Positions 33,296 through 41,992 of a stretch of 64,000 bases of DNA are shown here, piece by piece. The notes under the pieces are model-generated. The model worked only from the letters and a program-made list of their open reading frames with translations, had not been told where the DNA came from and did not search any database. The stretch spans positions 682,001 to 746,000 of the forward strand of contig JAPEUQ010000007.1 of the NCBI GenBank assembly GCA_027946365.1, given 5' to 3'. A program made the translations under genes and the position numbers. This stretch comes from Kalmusia sp. IMI 367209 (Eukaryota; Ascomycota; Dothideomycetes; Pleosporales; Didymosphaeriaceae). Position 1 is the first letter of the stretch, and every line of letters starts with the position of its first letter.

Positions 33296-35401
33296 ATGAT
33301 GGAGGAACAACCGAAGAAAAGATCGTTCAGGCAGGCTTTTCGCCAAACCAAGAAGCCAGAGAAGGATGGCGCGGAGGGCCACTTCTCGGGCTACGGAGCC
33401 AAGCTGATGGCCCGTATGGGTTGGAATAAAGGCGAAGGGCTGGGAAAGGAGGGAGAAGGCATGGCCACTCCGATCGAGGTCAAGCTTCGCAATACGAAAG
33501 GAGGTGTGGGCGCTGTCAGCGAACTCAGCGAACAACAGAAATTGGAGGCAAGAAGAGCGGCAAAAAAGCGCGCCGAGGAAAATGGCGAGGTTTATGTCGA
33601 CTCCAGTGAAGAGGAGCGGCAGCGGCGCAAGCGAAAGAAGGCTTCCGGCATGTCAGGCACGTCAACCCCGAATAATTCTACTCCCCGACCGAAGAAGACC
33701 ATCTACGACCTGAAAGCTGCCGGTTTTGAAGTACCTCGCCAGCTACAAAGCATTGTCGATGCAACGGGTAGTCAAGTAAACACATCTTCTCTCAGCCTGC
33801 GTGGGGAGCAACCGGTATTCCAAACCAGTCTGACCGGCCGATTGCAACGGGAGTTGGCTGCATTTGCGGATGATGCAGAGGCTTTAGACTCAGATGCGAC
33901 CAATATTGAGTTAGAGAGCGAGAGATTAGCTGCTGAGCTCAAAACCCTGGAAATCGCCACCTCGGAGCTGGCCGATATTCGCTTGCGCTTGCAGGAGCTG
34001 CCATCGAAGGAATGGCCTGAGCTGATTGAAGGTCTGAAGTCTCTACGCAAAGCATATCCATCTCGCAATCTTGAAAAGGAAGCTATTGCGGTGATTAGGC
34101 CTACGTTTGAGAGGTGCATCGCAGGCTGGGACCCGGCTTCGGACACGCTGGAAGACCTTGCGAAAGGCTTGCAGGACTTACAAATCGTCGATCCTTCAAA
34201 CAGTGTAAGCATTCCTTCTCAAGAGGTCGGACGTACCGTCCTAGCACCAATCTTCCCCCAGAATGGATCCATTAGTCGCCGTTCCACAACACCTTTCGAG
34301 ACATTGATGTTGTCATGGTTTTCGCATCTCCAAACCGCCATGGTACACAGCTTCCAGCCCGATGGACCTTCTGCAGCATCTTTCTTACGAACCATCCATA
34401 TCTGGCATCCCATTTTACCCGGCTTCATCAAGACCAGGATAACAAAACAGATCAAGCTTCGATGCTCAGCTACCATGGACTCGTGGAATGCACGCAAAGC
34501 TATCAAGCATCATAAGGAATCGCCGCTTCCTCAATGGATATTTGCATTCCTGCCTTACTATCCAGACATTTTCTCAGCATGTAAAGGGAAATTCCGCACT
34601 GTGTTGGAGATCTGGCCAATCCACAGAGGTGTCATACCAGGCATTCAACTATGGAAGAAGGCATTCCCAGGTCCTGTGGATCAGATGCTGGTCAAACACC
34701 TCCTTCCAAGACTGGCGGAACATTTGAGAGGGCTCGAGATTGATCCAGCGGATCAGAAAGTGGAAATTATTTCCGCTGTTCTTGCTTGGAGCAATCTTCT
34801 GACTCCGAGAGTCATCGCAGAAGTCCTTCATTCGGCTTTCTTCCCCAATTTCTTCAATGTCTTACACTCGTGGTCAAGCTATGCCGAGGCGCAGTACAGC
34901 GAAATAGGCACCTGGGTTCAATGGTGGAAAGACGAAACTCTAGGCGACTACATCACGGACCTAGAAGCTGACTGGATACAAGCCTACAATCTGATCAACG
35001 CCGCGCTCGATCTCCTGGATCGTAAAGGAGATGATCATGAGGACTTACCACTGCCTACTGTAGAGCCTGAGCGTGTTCCCGCACCTGTGACGCCGCAACC
35101 TTCAAGATCTCGATATGCTGAGACGCCCAAATCTGCACAGCAGGAGCCTGAAGAAGTCTCCTTCAAAGATATAGTCGAATCTTGGTGCGCTGAAGAGAAT
35201 CTTTTGCTTATGCCATTGCGGAAGAAAGACGAGACGACCGGCATGGCTTTATTCCGCATTGCAGCGAGTGCCACAGGAGCAGGTGGTGTTATTGTTAACT
35301 TCAAGGGCGACAACATCTTCGCGCAGAACAAGAAGGACAAGAGTGTTTGGGACCCTGTCGGCCTGGACGAGGAGCTTGTTTCGCGAGCGGAGGGCAAGTG
35401 A
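33296..35401 (+). CDS. TFIP11/Ntr1-like G-patch spliceosome-disassembly factor
   Basis: Single exon, 701 residues from the ATG at 33296 (a second ATG follows at once). Residues about 30-78 form a G-patch: GYGAKLMARMGWNKGEGLGK with the spaced glycines, which in this family recruits and activates the DEAH helicase Prp43/DHX15. A basic nuclear-type segment follows (EERQRRKRKKA, about 115-125). The central and C-terminal region (about 210-600) matches the GCFC/TFIP11 helical domain, with the recognisable WDPASDTLE, WHPILP, QWIFAFLPYYPD and LPRLAEHLR segments. The C-terminus ends in a small ordered segment (FRIAASATGAGGVIVNFKGD). Yeast counterpart: Ntr1/Spp382, acting in release of the intron lariat after splicing. 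Slightly shorter than animal TFIP11 (about 840), as is usual in fungi. Confidence 0.88.
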   Translation: MMEEQPKKRSFRQAFRQTKKPEKDGAEGHFSGYGAKLMARMGWNKGEGLGKEGEGMATPIEVKLRNTKGGVGAVSELSEQQKLEARRAAKKRAEENGEVYVDSSEEERQRRKRKKASGMSGTSTPNNSTPRPKKTIYDLKAAGFEVPRQLQSIVDATGSQVNTSSLSLRGEQPVFQTSLTGRLQRELAAFADDAEALDSDATNIELESERLAAELKTLEIATSELADIRLRLQELPSKEWPELIEGLKSLRKAYPSRNLEKEAIAVIRPTFERCIAGWDPASDTLEDLAKGLQDLQIVDPSNSVSIPSQEVGRTVLAPIFPQNGSISRRSTTPFETLMLSWFSHLQTAMVHSFQPDGPSAASFLRTIHIWHPILPGFIKTRITKQIKLRCSATMDSWNARKAIKHHKESPLPQWIFAFLPYYPDIFSACKGKFRTVLEIWPIHRGVIPGIQLWKKAFPGPVDQMLVKHLLPRLAEHLRGLEIDPADQKVEIISAVLAWSNLLTPRVIAEVLHSAFFPNFFNVLHSWSSYAEAQYSEIGTWVQWWKDETLGDYITDLEADWIQAYNLINAALDLLDRKGDDHEDLPLPTVEPERVPAPVTPQPSRSRYAETPKSAQQEPEEVSFKDIVESWCAEENLLLMPLRKKDETTGMALFRIAASATGAGGVIVNFKGDNIFAQNKKDKSVWDPVGLDEELVSRAEGK

Positions 35402-36963
35402 GCAGGTTCGGAAATGTCATCGAAACATGCCCCTACATACCCCTTAACCAGATTGCAGCTTTGCGTGTAAGAAGGAGGATCTGAATAGATGGGGTGGCGC
35501 TGGCAAAGGGTAAGCTCCCACTGCTCTTTCCCAGAGCAGATACGTCTTACTGGCTTTTGCTAATTCAGGAACATATCCCACGTCGTGCACTGAGGTAGCA
35601 AAGCAAATAGACTATACCCTTCCAAAATGTACATACAATGCCTCGTCAAATGCCGTCCAAACAGCATGACCATGATCGAGTTTCTATTCGTTGATGTTGA
35701 CATGTTCTGGGCACGTTCATTGCCGAGCTACGAGTTCTATTCTTTTTTTCTAAGATAAGAAGTTCCAGACAAACTCCGACAAACGCTATGAGGACACAGA
35801 CGCATGGGAGTCACATGTTCAACGCCAGCGCACGCAAGTTCTGCACAGAAATGTGAAATCACGGCTCCCCTGATCATCATTCCTCACTCCGACTCGACGA
35901 CGTGAAAGTCAGGCATACAACCATATCTCCGCATATCATCCAATATCAACCTCCATCACTCTCTGGCAGCGCGACTACCCACAACTATACTTACGCCAGC
36001 CACTCGCGATGCGATTTCCCGTGATGGTCAGTGCATTAGTGCGCCCCCATGCTGGTGCATGAACGACGGTCATGCCCTTTTCCTCTGATGTGACGAGCCT
36101 CACCCGACATCGCGACGGGAGCCCCGACTTTCCAGGCGGTCTGCATGTCCGAGTCAGCACAATCACCTCGAAGTGTGCTGGTGGCTTGTGTCGTGCAGGG
36201 TGGCGAGGCTTGATTGGCGATGCGGGCGCCAAAGAAAACACAAGACCAACGAGTAGGATGGCGGGGAAACATTGCTTTTTGGGGGTTGCAGGGTTCCTTT
36301 TTCATGCGAAGGAAGGGCAAGTTCCGCTCTGTGCATTCTCGGCTGCGAGTGGGCAGCTCGCGTAGATCCGTATGGGGCGTATGGGGCGAATGGGGCGAAT
36401 CATGCGACTGAGCTGCGGGAGAGGGCTGGGGCCATGTCTCTTGCGGGAGAGCGTTTCGTGGGGCGCGAAACGCTGTTTCTCGAGGGTTTGGCGGCGCAAT
36501 TGCTGCGCTCTCAACGACAAGATTTCCCATGCCCTGCAGTCAATAAATCGTCAATAAATCGAGCATGCTGACTCGCTCCCACCGCGTGGCCCGACGGCTC
36601 GCAGCCAGGTGTCGTTCCTTTGTGGAGAGCGGCGCATGAGGTGTCCCCGCCCGAGCGGCTCCCTGGTGGCTCTCACTGGCCGCACAGGCCTCTGCCATGA
36701 AACACTCGCTCCAATCAGGCCGCTCAGCTGCCTCCCCCAGCCATCGCACCCCTCCCTTCGCAGCATCCCCGTCCACATAGCTCTCGATATACATACAGCC
36801 GCCCGCGCATCGTTTGGCACCATGTCGTCGCCAGCTGTTACACTCAGCACTTCACCCGGCCCCTCTTGTGTGTCGCAAATCAGCACATCCTGCCAATTTG
36901 CGATCACCCTCCCACCCGTCTCGAGGGACCAGGACCGCTGCTGGGACAAGTCATAAAACGACG
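35402..36963. other. Intergenic region with one possible minus-strand exon
   Basis: About 1.56 kb between two plus-strand genes. It contains a 9-bp tandem repeat (36369-36400) and an open frame on the minus strand (35975-36241) with somewhat protein-like content, listed under findings. The rest is probably the 3' UTR of the TFIP11-like gene and the promoter of the next gene. Confidence 0.4.
36369..36400. repeat. 9-bp tandem repeat, about 3.5 copies
   Basis: Units CGTATGGGG, CGTATGGGG, CGAATGGGG and a partial CGAAT lie head to tail. It is non-coding as far as can be seen. Confidence 0.85.
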
Positions 36964-38344
36964 ATGCGGCGGGCTCTCCTCCCGCCTGCACTCCTGCTTC
37001 TGCTTGCTGGCTTTGTTGCTGCCGCTCCGCATCCTTACGACTTTTTAGATAATTATCGCGACCCTGCACCCTCACCTGAAGACGGTCCCCCGGCGTCGGC
37101 ACACGCCTCGAGGAACAAGAATTTGCTACCAGCGCAGATCTGTGGCATTGTCGGTGCCTACGTTGTCACGGTTTTGATCTGGGGCATTTTGCTCCTCACT
37201 GTCGGAAGAAGAATGAGGAGAAAGACGGAGAATTCGCCCAAGACGTTGGAGCTCGAACTCGTTACCAAGCGCCCTTCCATCCGGAGTCCTACGTCGCCAA
37301 TCGGCTCAGCCAGGAGCGCTAGCAGCTGGAGAAAAATATTCAAGAAGGAGAAGGATATCGAGAATGGCGACGCTCCTGAGAGCCCCATCGCCATCAGTCC
37401 CGTCATCCACAGCCCAGGCTCATTCGACCAGCGCGTGATCGACGACAACAAGGCGCGCGCCCAAGCCGAAATGGAGCGTCTTTATGCCGCCGTCATGGAC
37501 CACGACAGGAAGAAGTCCATGTCTCAAGCCAGCATCGACTCCAATGAGCCAAACTCCCGCCGCCCCTCCGCAATCAACACCCGCGACCTCACATCGTACT
37601 CCAATCCCAGCTCCCCCATAAAAGCAATCTATCCCCCAGGCTACGCTGCCAACGGACCTCCCACAGCACCCCTCCCACGCGACCGCCAAAGTTACAGAGA
37701 CTCACAGGTGCCGCCCTCGCCGCGCAGTGTGCTCTCCAAAAAATCTACCGCCTCGACCGGCAGCAAGCGCTTCAACCTCAAGAACCTGCGTATCTCAGGC
37801 CCCATCCAGAAGTACCCCGGTGACCACGCAGACGAGGAACGTACACCCCTCTCCCCACGCTTTTATGGCAATCCAGGGGCTCCCCCCTCCCCGCCAACAC
37901 AGCAAAACAGTCCCACCACACCAGGCGACATCGAAGAAGCCTACGAAGGCCTCGACCAAGTCCAACCTCTTCCGCGCCCGGCACCCCAACGGCAAAACTC
38001 CTCCAATGTGCCCACGCCGACAAGCGCAAACCCCCCCGCGATCAGCAGCCTCCTCCAACACCGAGCTTCCCCTCCGCGGCTACGCCGAGCCGCTCAAGTC
38101 GCCCGACCTCCGCACCACGGTGCTCAACCGGCGCATGGACCATCTGAGCCTGACCACCCCCAAGACGGGCGTCCCCTACACCCCGTACAGCCCGTACATG
38201 CCCTTCACGCCCGTCACGCCCGTCACGCCGCACCTGGTCACGAAGAAGGAGCGCAAGATGATGAAGCGCGTCGACGGCCGCAAGGTGCCTGAGCGCGGGG
38301 ACATGGTGCAGAGCCCCAAGGAGATTTTCGGGGATGCGTGGTAG
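36964..38344 (+). CDS. Single-pass membrane protein with long cytosolic tail, apparent frameshift
   Basis: The first ATG in frame (36964) opens a signal peptide (RRALLPPALLLLLAGFVAAA). A short lumenal/extracellular segment follows, then one transmembrane helix (about residues 62-85, ICGIVGAYVVTVLIWGILLL) and a basic stop-transfer (GRRMRRK). The remaining roughly 370 residues are Ser/Pro-rich and cytosolic. At the run of seven C at 38031-38037 the frame must shift: as written it continues into an implausible Arg/Pro/His-rich tail ending near 38292. With six C it reads AASSNTELPLRGYAEPLKSP, LNRRMDHLSLTTPKTGVPYT, then YSPYMPFTPVTPVTP, and ends PKEIFGDAW at 38344 (459 residues). No named family was recognised. 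It may be a plasma-membrane or endomembrane adaptor; the Pro/Tyr-rich end could bind SH3 or WW proteins, but that is speculation. Confidence 0.8.
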
Positions 38345-38747
38345 ATTGGTGCGAGCTTTCGATTCTTGGTCTACATATTTTTGCTACTGGGTTTTGCTGG
38401 GGATTGTATCGATGGGATTCAGGGCGGGTTAGAGAGTGGGAGACTTTGGACGACGATGATGACCTTTTATACCATTTGATGTCTTTTTTTTTTTGGCTTT
38501 GGGCCTCTTGTACAGGGTATGTGCTTCAGTGGCATGGGCATGGTGGGGTATTATATCCTTCGTCGTAGAAGGAGATGCATGAATCAAACAAGCATAAATG
38601 CAATCCGCTCGAATAACGACAGTGATCAGTCAGCTATTTCATCGATGTTCACCATTGTAGCGTGCTATAGATAGCCTGCCATCATCGCGACAACCATGCA
38701 ACTCAATATCGTACACTATCTATGTGTATCCTGCGACCCCAGTGCTA
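38345..38747. other. Intergenic region between convergent genes
   Basis: About 400 bp joining the 3' ends of the membrane protein gene (+) and the siderophore acyltransferase gene (-). It includes a T10 run near 38488. No gene is supported. Confidence 0.5.
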
Positions 38748-40398
38748 TCAAAGGTACGGCCCATCCCACGCATCCCTTTTAATCTTCATCAGATTACTCT
38801 GCTTATGCGGAAAGCTAATCTCGCGCTCCTTGTAAAAACCCACATCCATTAGATACTGCGCCAGCCTGTTGACCGTTAGCACTCTCTCGTCGCCTCCCCA
38901 CACCTCAACACGTGTAAGGGAAACACTCACCTCTCATTGTCGACCCTCGGCTCCAGCACCACGGTGTCGGTCCTCAGATCCGCCAAGAAGCAATAATGCA
39001 CCAGCGCGCTCAGCCACACCTTCACCCTGTGCGGACCGCGGAACTCCTGCTCGCCGACCAAGCAGTGGATGCCGCGGTCGTAGTCGCCGACGTTGGGCAG
39101 ATATCGCCCCAGCTTGTCCTCCTTGACCCAGTATATCTCGAAGTAGCCGAACGGCCGGCCGTCCCAGCAGCCGATGACGGGGAAGGAATGTCTGGATTTG
39201 AGGCCGTTCTGGAGGAATGCTTCTTGGTGTTCTTGGGGCCCGGATTCGCCCCAGAAGTAGGAGATGCGCGGGTCGTTCATCCATTTGTGGAGGTACTCTG
39301 GGTCCGAGAGGGTGAGGTTGAGGGTGGAGACGGTGGGGAGATGGCTGTCTGAGACGGGTAGGGGATTGCTGCGGTGGGGGTCGGGGTGTGTGAAGCGACG
39401 GGACCACGATGTCGGAGCGGTTTGCTGGATACCGAAGCTACGCGGAAAGAGAGGTATTGCGATAAGCTGGGGATATACCTCGTATAGAATATCTCGCCTT
39501 GACGCGGAGGCTTTGGTCGAAGGGGGTGCCGGACGTCGTTGGTGAAGATGTATTGGGGTGGTGGGGGTGGGTAGTATGTCGGTAGATGGGAGGTCGAGTG
39601 GAAAGGGCCTGGGCCTGAGGGTGACCAAAGGCCTTGGGAGACTTGCTCGAGCTGGATTTCTTTCTGAGGCTGGGAATCTGATCCGCGGACCGGAGAACCG
39701 GGACGAGAAGAGTAGGGTGAACCGGTAGGGAAGGGCGATTGTGCCATTGGCGAGAGCGTGAAGAGGTATATGCGTGGATCTAGTTGCCAGAAGGATTTCC
39801 TACTAACAAACATGTTTGTCCAGCCTTCTGGGCTTCCCTCTTCTTGTGCAGTGCCAACACTGCTGTCATCGCTCGCTATTAAGCCCATACGCTCTAGTTT
39901 AGGAAGCACGACCTTACCCTTGAAAATGCCCTCCCGATTGATGTTGATGCGCCACTCGCCCTCTGGTCTTCCCGACTCGGGAGTGTTCTTCGATGCTTGA
40001 TTCGAGATGTGTAGGCTCGGTTCCTCCTGGTGGAAGTACCAGTACAGTGTTGCCCACAGCATCATCGCAATCTGACGAGTCGGGGAGGAAGCGGGCTTGA
40101 AATCGCTGCTCGAAGGGTTCGATATCGAGGAGATGTAGAGATGGTCACCGTGTAGTGTGGGTTTCTTGTACCGGTGTAGGCGTCTCTGCGGAACGAGCGT
40201 GTCCTCCTTGATGGTTTTATCGTCATCGTCGTCTTCAGGAGGGTTCTCGTCTTCCGAATTCAAGACAATCGTCCAGCCAGGTGGAAACGGTGAATGATGG
40301 TTTGTCAAGTCGTTGCTCTTGAAGAAAAGACCGCCAAATACAGGCGTGATACTTAGATTCTGGCCGTTGGGTAGGTGAACACTTGCAGCAGGAGCCAT
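38748..40398 (-). CDS. SidF/SidL-like siderophore acyltransferase (GNAT fold), apparent frameshift
   Basis: Family members transfer an acyl group from CoA to N5-hydroxyornithine in fungal hydroxamate siderophore synthesis (SidL acetyl for ferricrocin, SidF anhydromevalonyl for fusarinines); which one applies cannot be decided here. The N-terminus ([20 protein letters not shown]) and the C-terminal acetyltransferase half ([52 protein letters not shown]) are typical. A 65-bp intron (38930-38866) joins EPRVDNER to [20 protein letters not shown] and the end AWDGPYL. Between the two halves the frame changes near 39376-39386 (plus-strand runs GGGGG T C GGGG); one extra base there reads [20 protein letters not shown] smoothly and gives about 528 residues. 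An intron is less likely because it would delete the GPV segment that homologues keep. It is divergent from the MnSOD gene. Confidence 0.85.
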
Positions 40399-40951
40399 TG
40401 CGGGGTATATCTCATAGAAGAATATGGGGCAGAATAAAAATTGAAGAAATTCTGGGGTTTTAATTTAGTGTGCGACGAGGTACCTGCAGCTATGTGTGTA
40501 TCAGGTTACATGGCGTGAGACAACAGGCAGGTACGGCAATTCTGACAAGCAAAGGCAATGAGGCACGAGACAAACTGACGTGGTGGTGGAGAGGGTCCGG
40601 AGCCCGCCTAGAAGGAACTGCGGGGCGCCACAACGAGCAGTCATCCTCATTGACCCAACGCGCGCCGGGCATGTATCTCTCCATCACGCATCTCTCGTAA
40701 CAAACATTGGACGGCATCTGATAGGCTTCCGGATGCGTACACGGCGTCCACGTGCGCGACGACTCCGTGATTGGCTGTCGCAATAATGCGGAGTTTGTCG
40801 CAAAGCTCGGGAGCTCGGACTCTTTCTTCACAATGACGAAAGCGTTGATTATCTTAGCGGCGGAGGCCAGAGCTCCACCCAAGCTCCTCGTCAACGTCTC
40901 ACAACCTTCATCGACTCAATTGACTACCATCCATCCATCAATTGATCCACC
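40399..40951. promoter_or_regulatory. Divergent promoter of siderophore acyltransferase and MnSOD genes
   Basis: 553 bp between the two start codons. ATCTGATAG at 40716-40724 matches eight of nine bases of the iron-regulatory GATA-factor (SreA-type) consensus ATCWGATAA. A second GATA core (AGATAA on the minus strand) lies at about 40848-40853, and a CCAAT box (ATTGG) at 40770-40774. Regulation by iron is inference from these short motifs and from the gene on the left. Confidence 0.4.
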
Positions 40952-41699
40952 ATGAATTCGACGCTCCTCCGCACCACTGCCGTCCGCTCGGCTCTGCGCG
41001 CCGCAGCTCCAACTACTCCTGCCCGTGCTGGCATCGCCGGCACCACCTTCGTACGCGGAAAGGCTACGCTGCCGGATCTCCCGTGTTTGTCCTTACCTGT
41101 CAGTCCCCCAACAAGGAAGCCCACTAACAACGGTAGATGACTACGGCGCCCTCGAGCCCGCCATCAGCGGCAAGATCATGGAACTCCACCACAAAAATCA
41201 CCACAACACCTACGTAACCTCGTACAACAACTTCTCCGAACAAATCGCCGAAGCCAAAGCCAAGAACGACATCCAGGCGCAGATCGCCCTGCAGCCCCTT
41301 ATCAACTTCCACGGCGGCGGCCACGTCAACCACACCCTCTTCTGGGAGAACCTCGCGCCCACCTCTCAGGGCGGCGGCGAGCCCCCGACCGGCAAGCTCG
41401 CGAGCGCCATCAACGATAGCTATGGCAGCCTAGACGCCTTTAAGGAGAAGTTTAACACAGCGCTGGCGGGCATTCAGGGGAGTGGCTGGGCGTGGTTGGT
41501 GCAGGATACGCAGACGGGCAACGTCCAGATCAGGACCTATGCGAACCAGGACCCAGTTGTGGGACAGTTTAGGCCAATCTTGGGCGTGGATGCTTGGGAA
41601 CACGCATACTACCTGCAGTACCAGAACCGCAAGGCCGAGTATTTCAAAGCTATTTGGGATGTCATCAACTGGAAGGCAGCTGAGAAGCGTCTCAAGTAG
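40952..41699 (+). CDS. SOD2: Mitochondrial manganese superoxide dismutase
   Basis: Converts superoxide to hydrogen peroxide and oxygen in the mitochondrial matrix. Two exons, 40952-41084 and 41137-41699, with a 52-bp intron that splits the Tyr codon in LPDLPY/DYGALEP; 231 residues. The first 37 or so residues are Arg/Ala/Thr-rich without acids (LLRTTAVRSALRAAAP), a clear matrix-targeting peptide. Metal ligands are present: His in MELHHKNHHNTYV, His in GGHVNHTLFW, and Asp and His in the signature DAWEHAYYLQY (about residue 196). GGGHVNHTLFW and the Gly/Gln pattern (GIQGSGWAWLV) favour the manganese form. Length is normal for a precursor of this family. It lies head to head with a siderophore gene. 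Confidence 0.97.
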
Positions 41700-41992
41700 A
41701 TGTGCAGACGGATCTAGAGCGATGGTACGTCTGGCGAAATTTGTAGCATAGCGTAAGCAGAAACTCAATTGAAGTCAAGTTACAATCATCGAAGTTCCAT
41801 TTCAAGCTGATGCAAAGCCCTTGCTAGGGTGTAAATTAATTGAAAAAGTAATAACCATCCTTTGCAAACACCCCGAGTCCTATGCAATCGAAACAAAAAC
41901 GCCGATACATGCCGAAATCTCCGCTGAAAGGCCCTGCATGCAAAATAGAAGGGTATAAAACTCCCTCGTAAGAATCGTTAACGCGAGCACTC
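41700..41992. other. Short convergent intergenic region
   Basis: Less than 300 bp between the MnSOD stop and the stop of the next minus-strand gene; it presumably holds both 3' UTRs. Confidence 0.5.

Noticed and set aside
39361..39480. A GT-AG intron of about 59 bp to explain the frame change in the siderophore acyltransferase
   Set aside because: The donor (GTGGTC) is poor, no clear branch site is present, and it would remove the GPV segment kept in family members; a missing base in a G-run is simpler.
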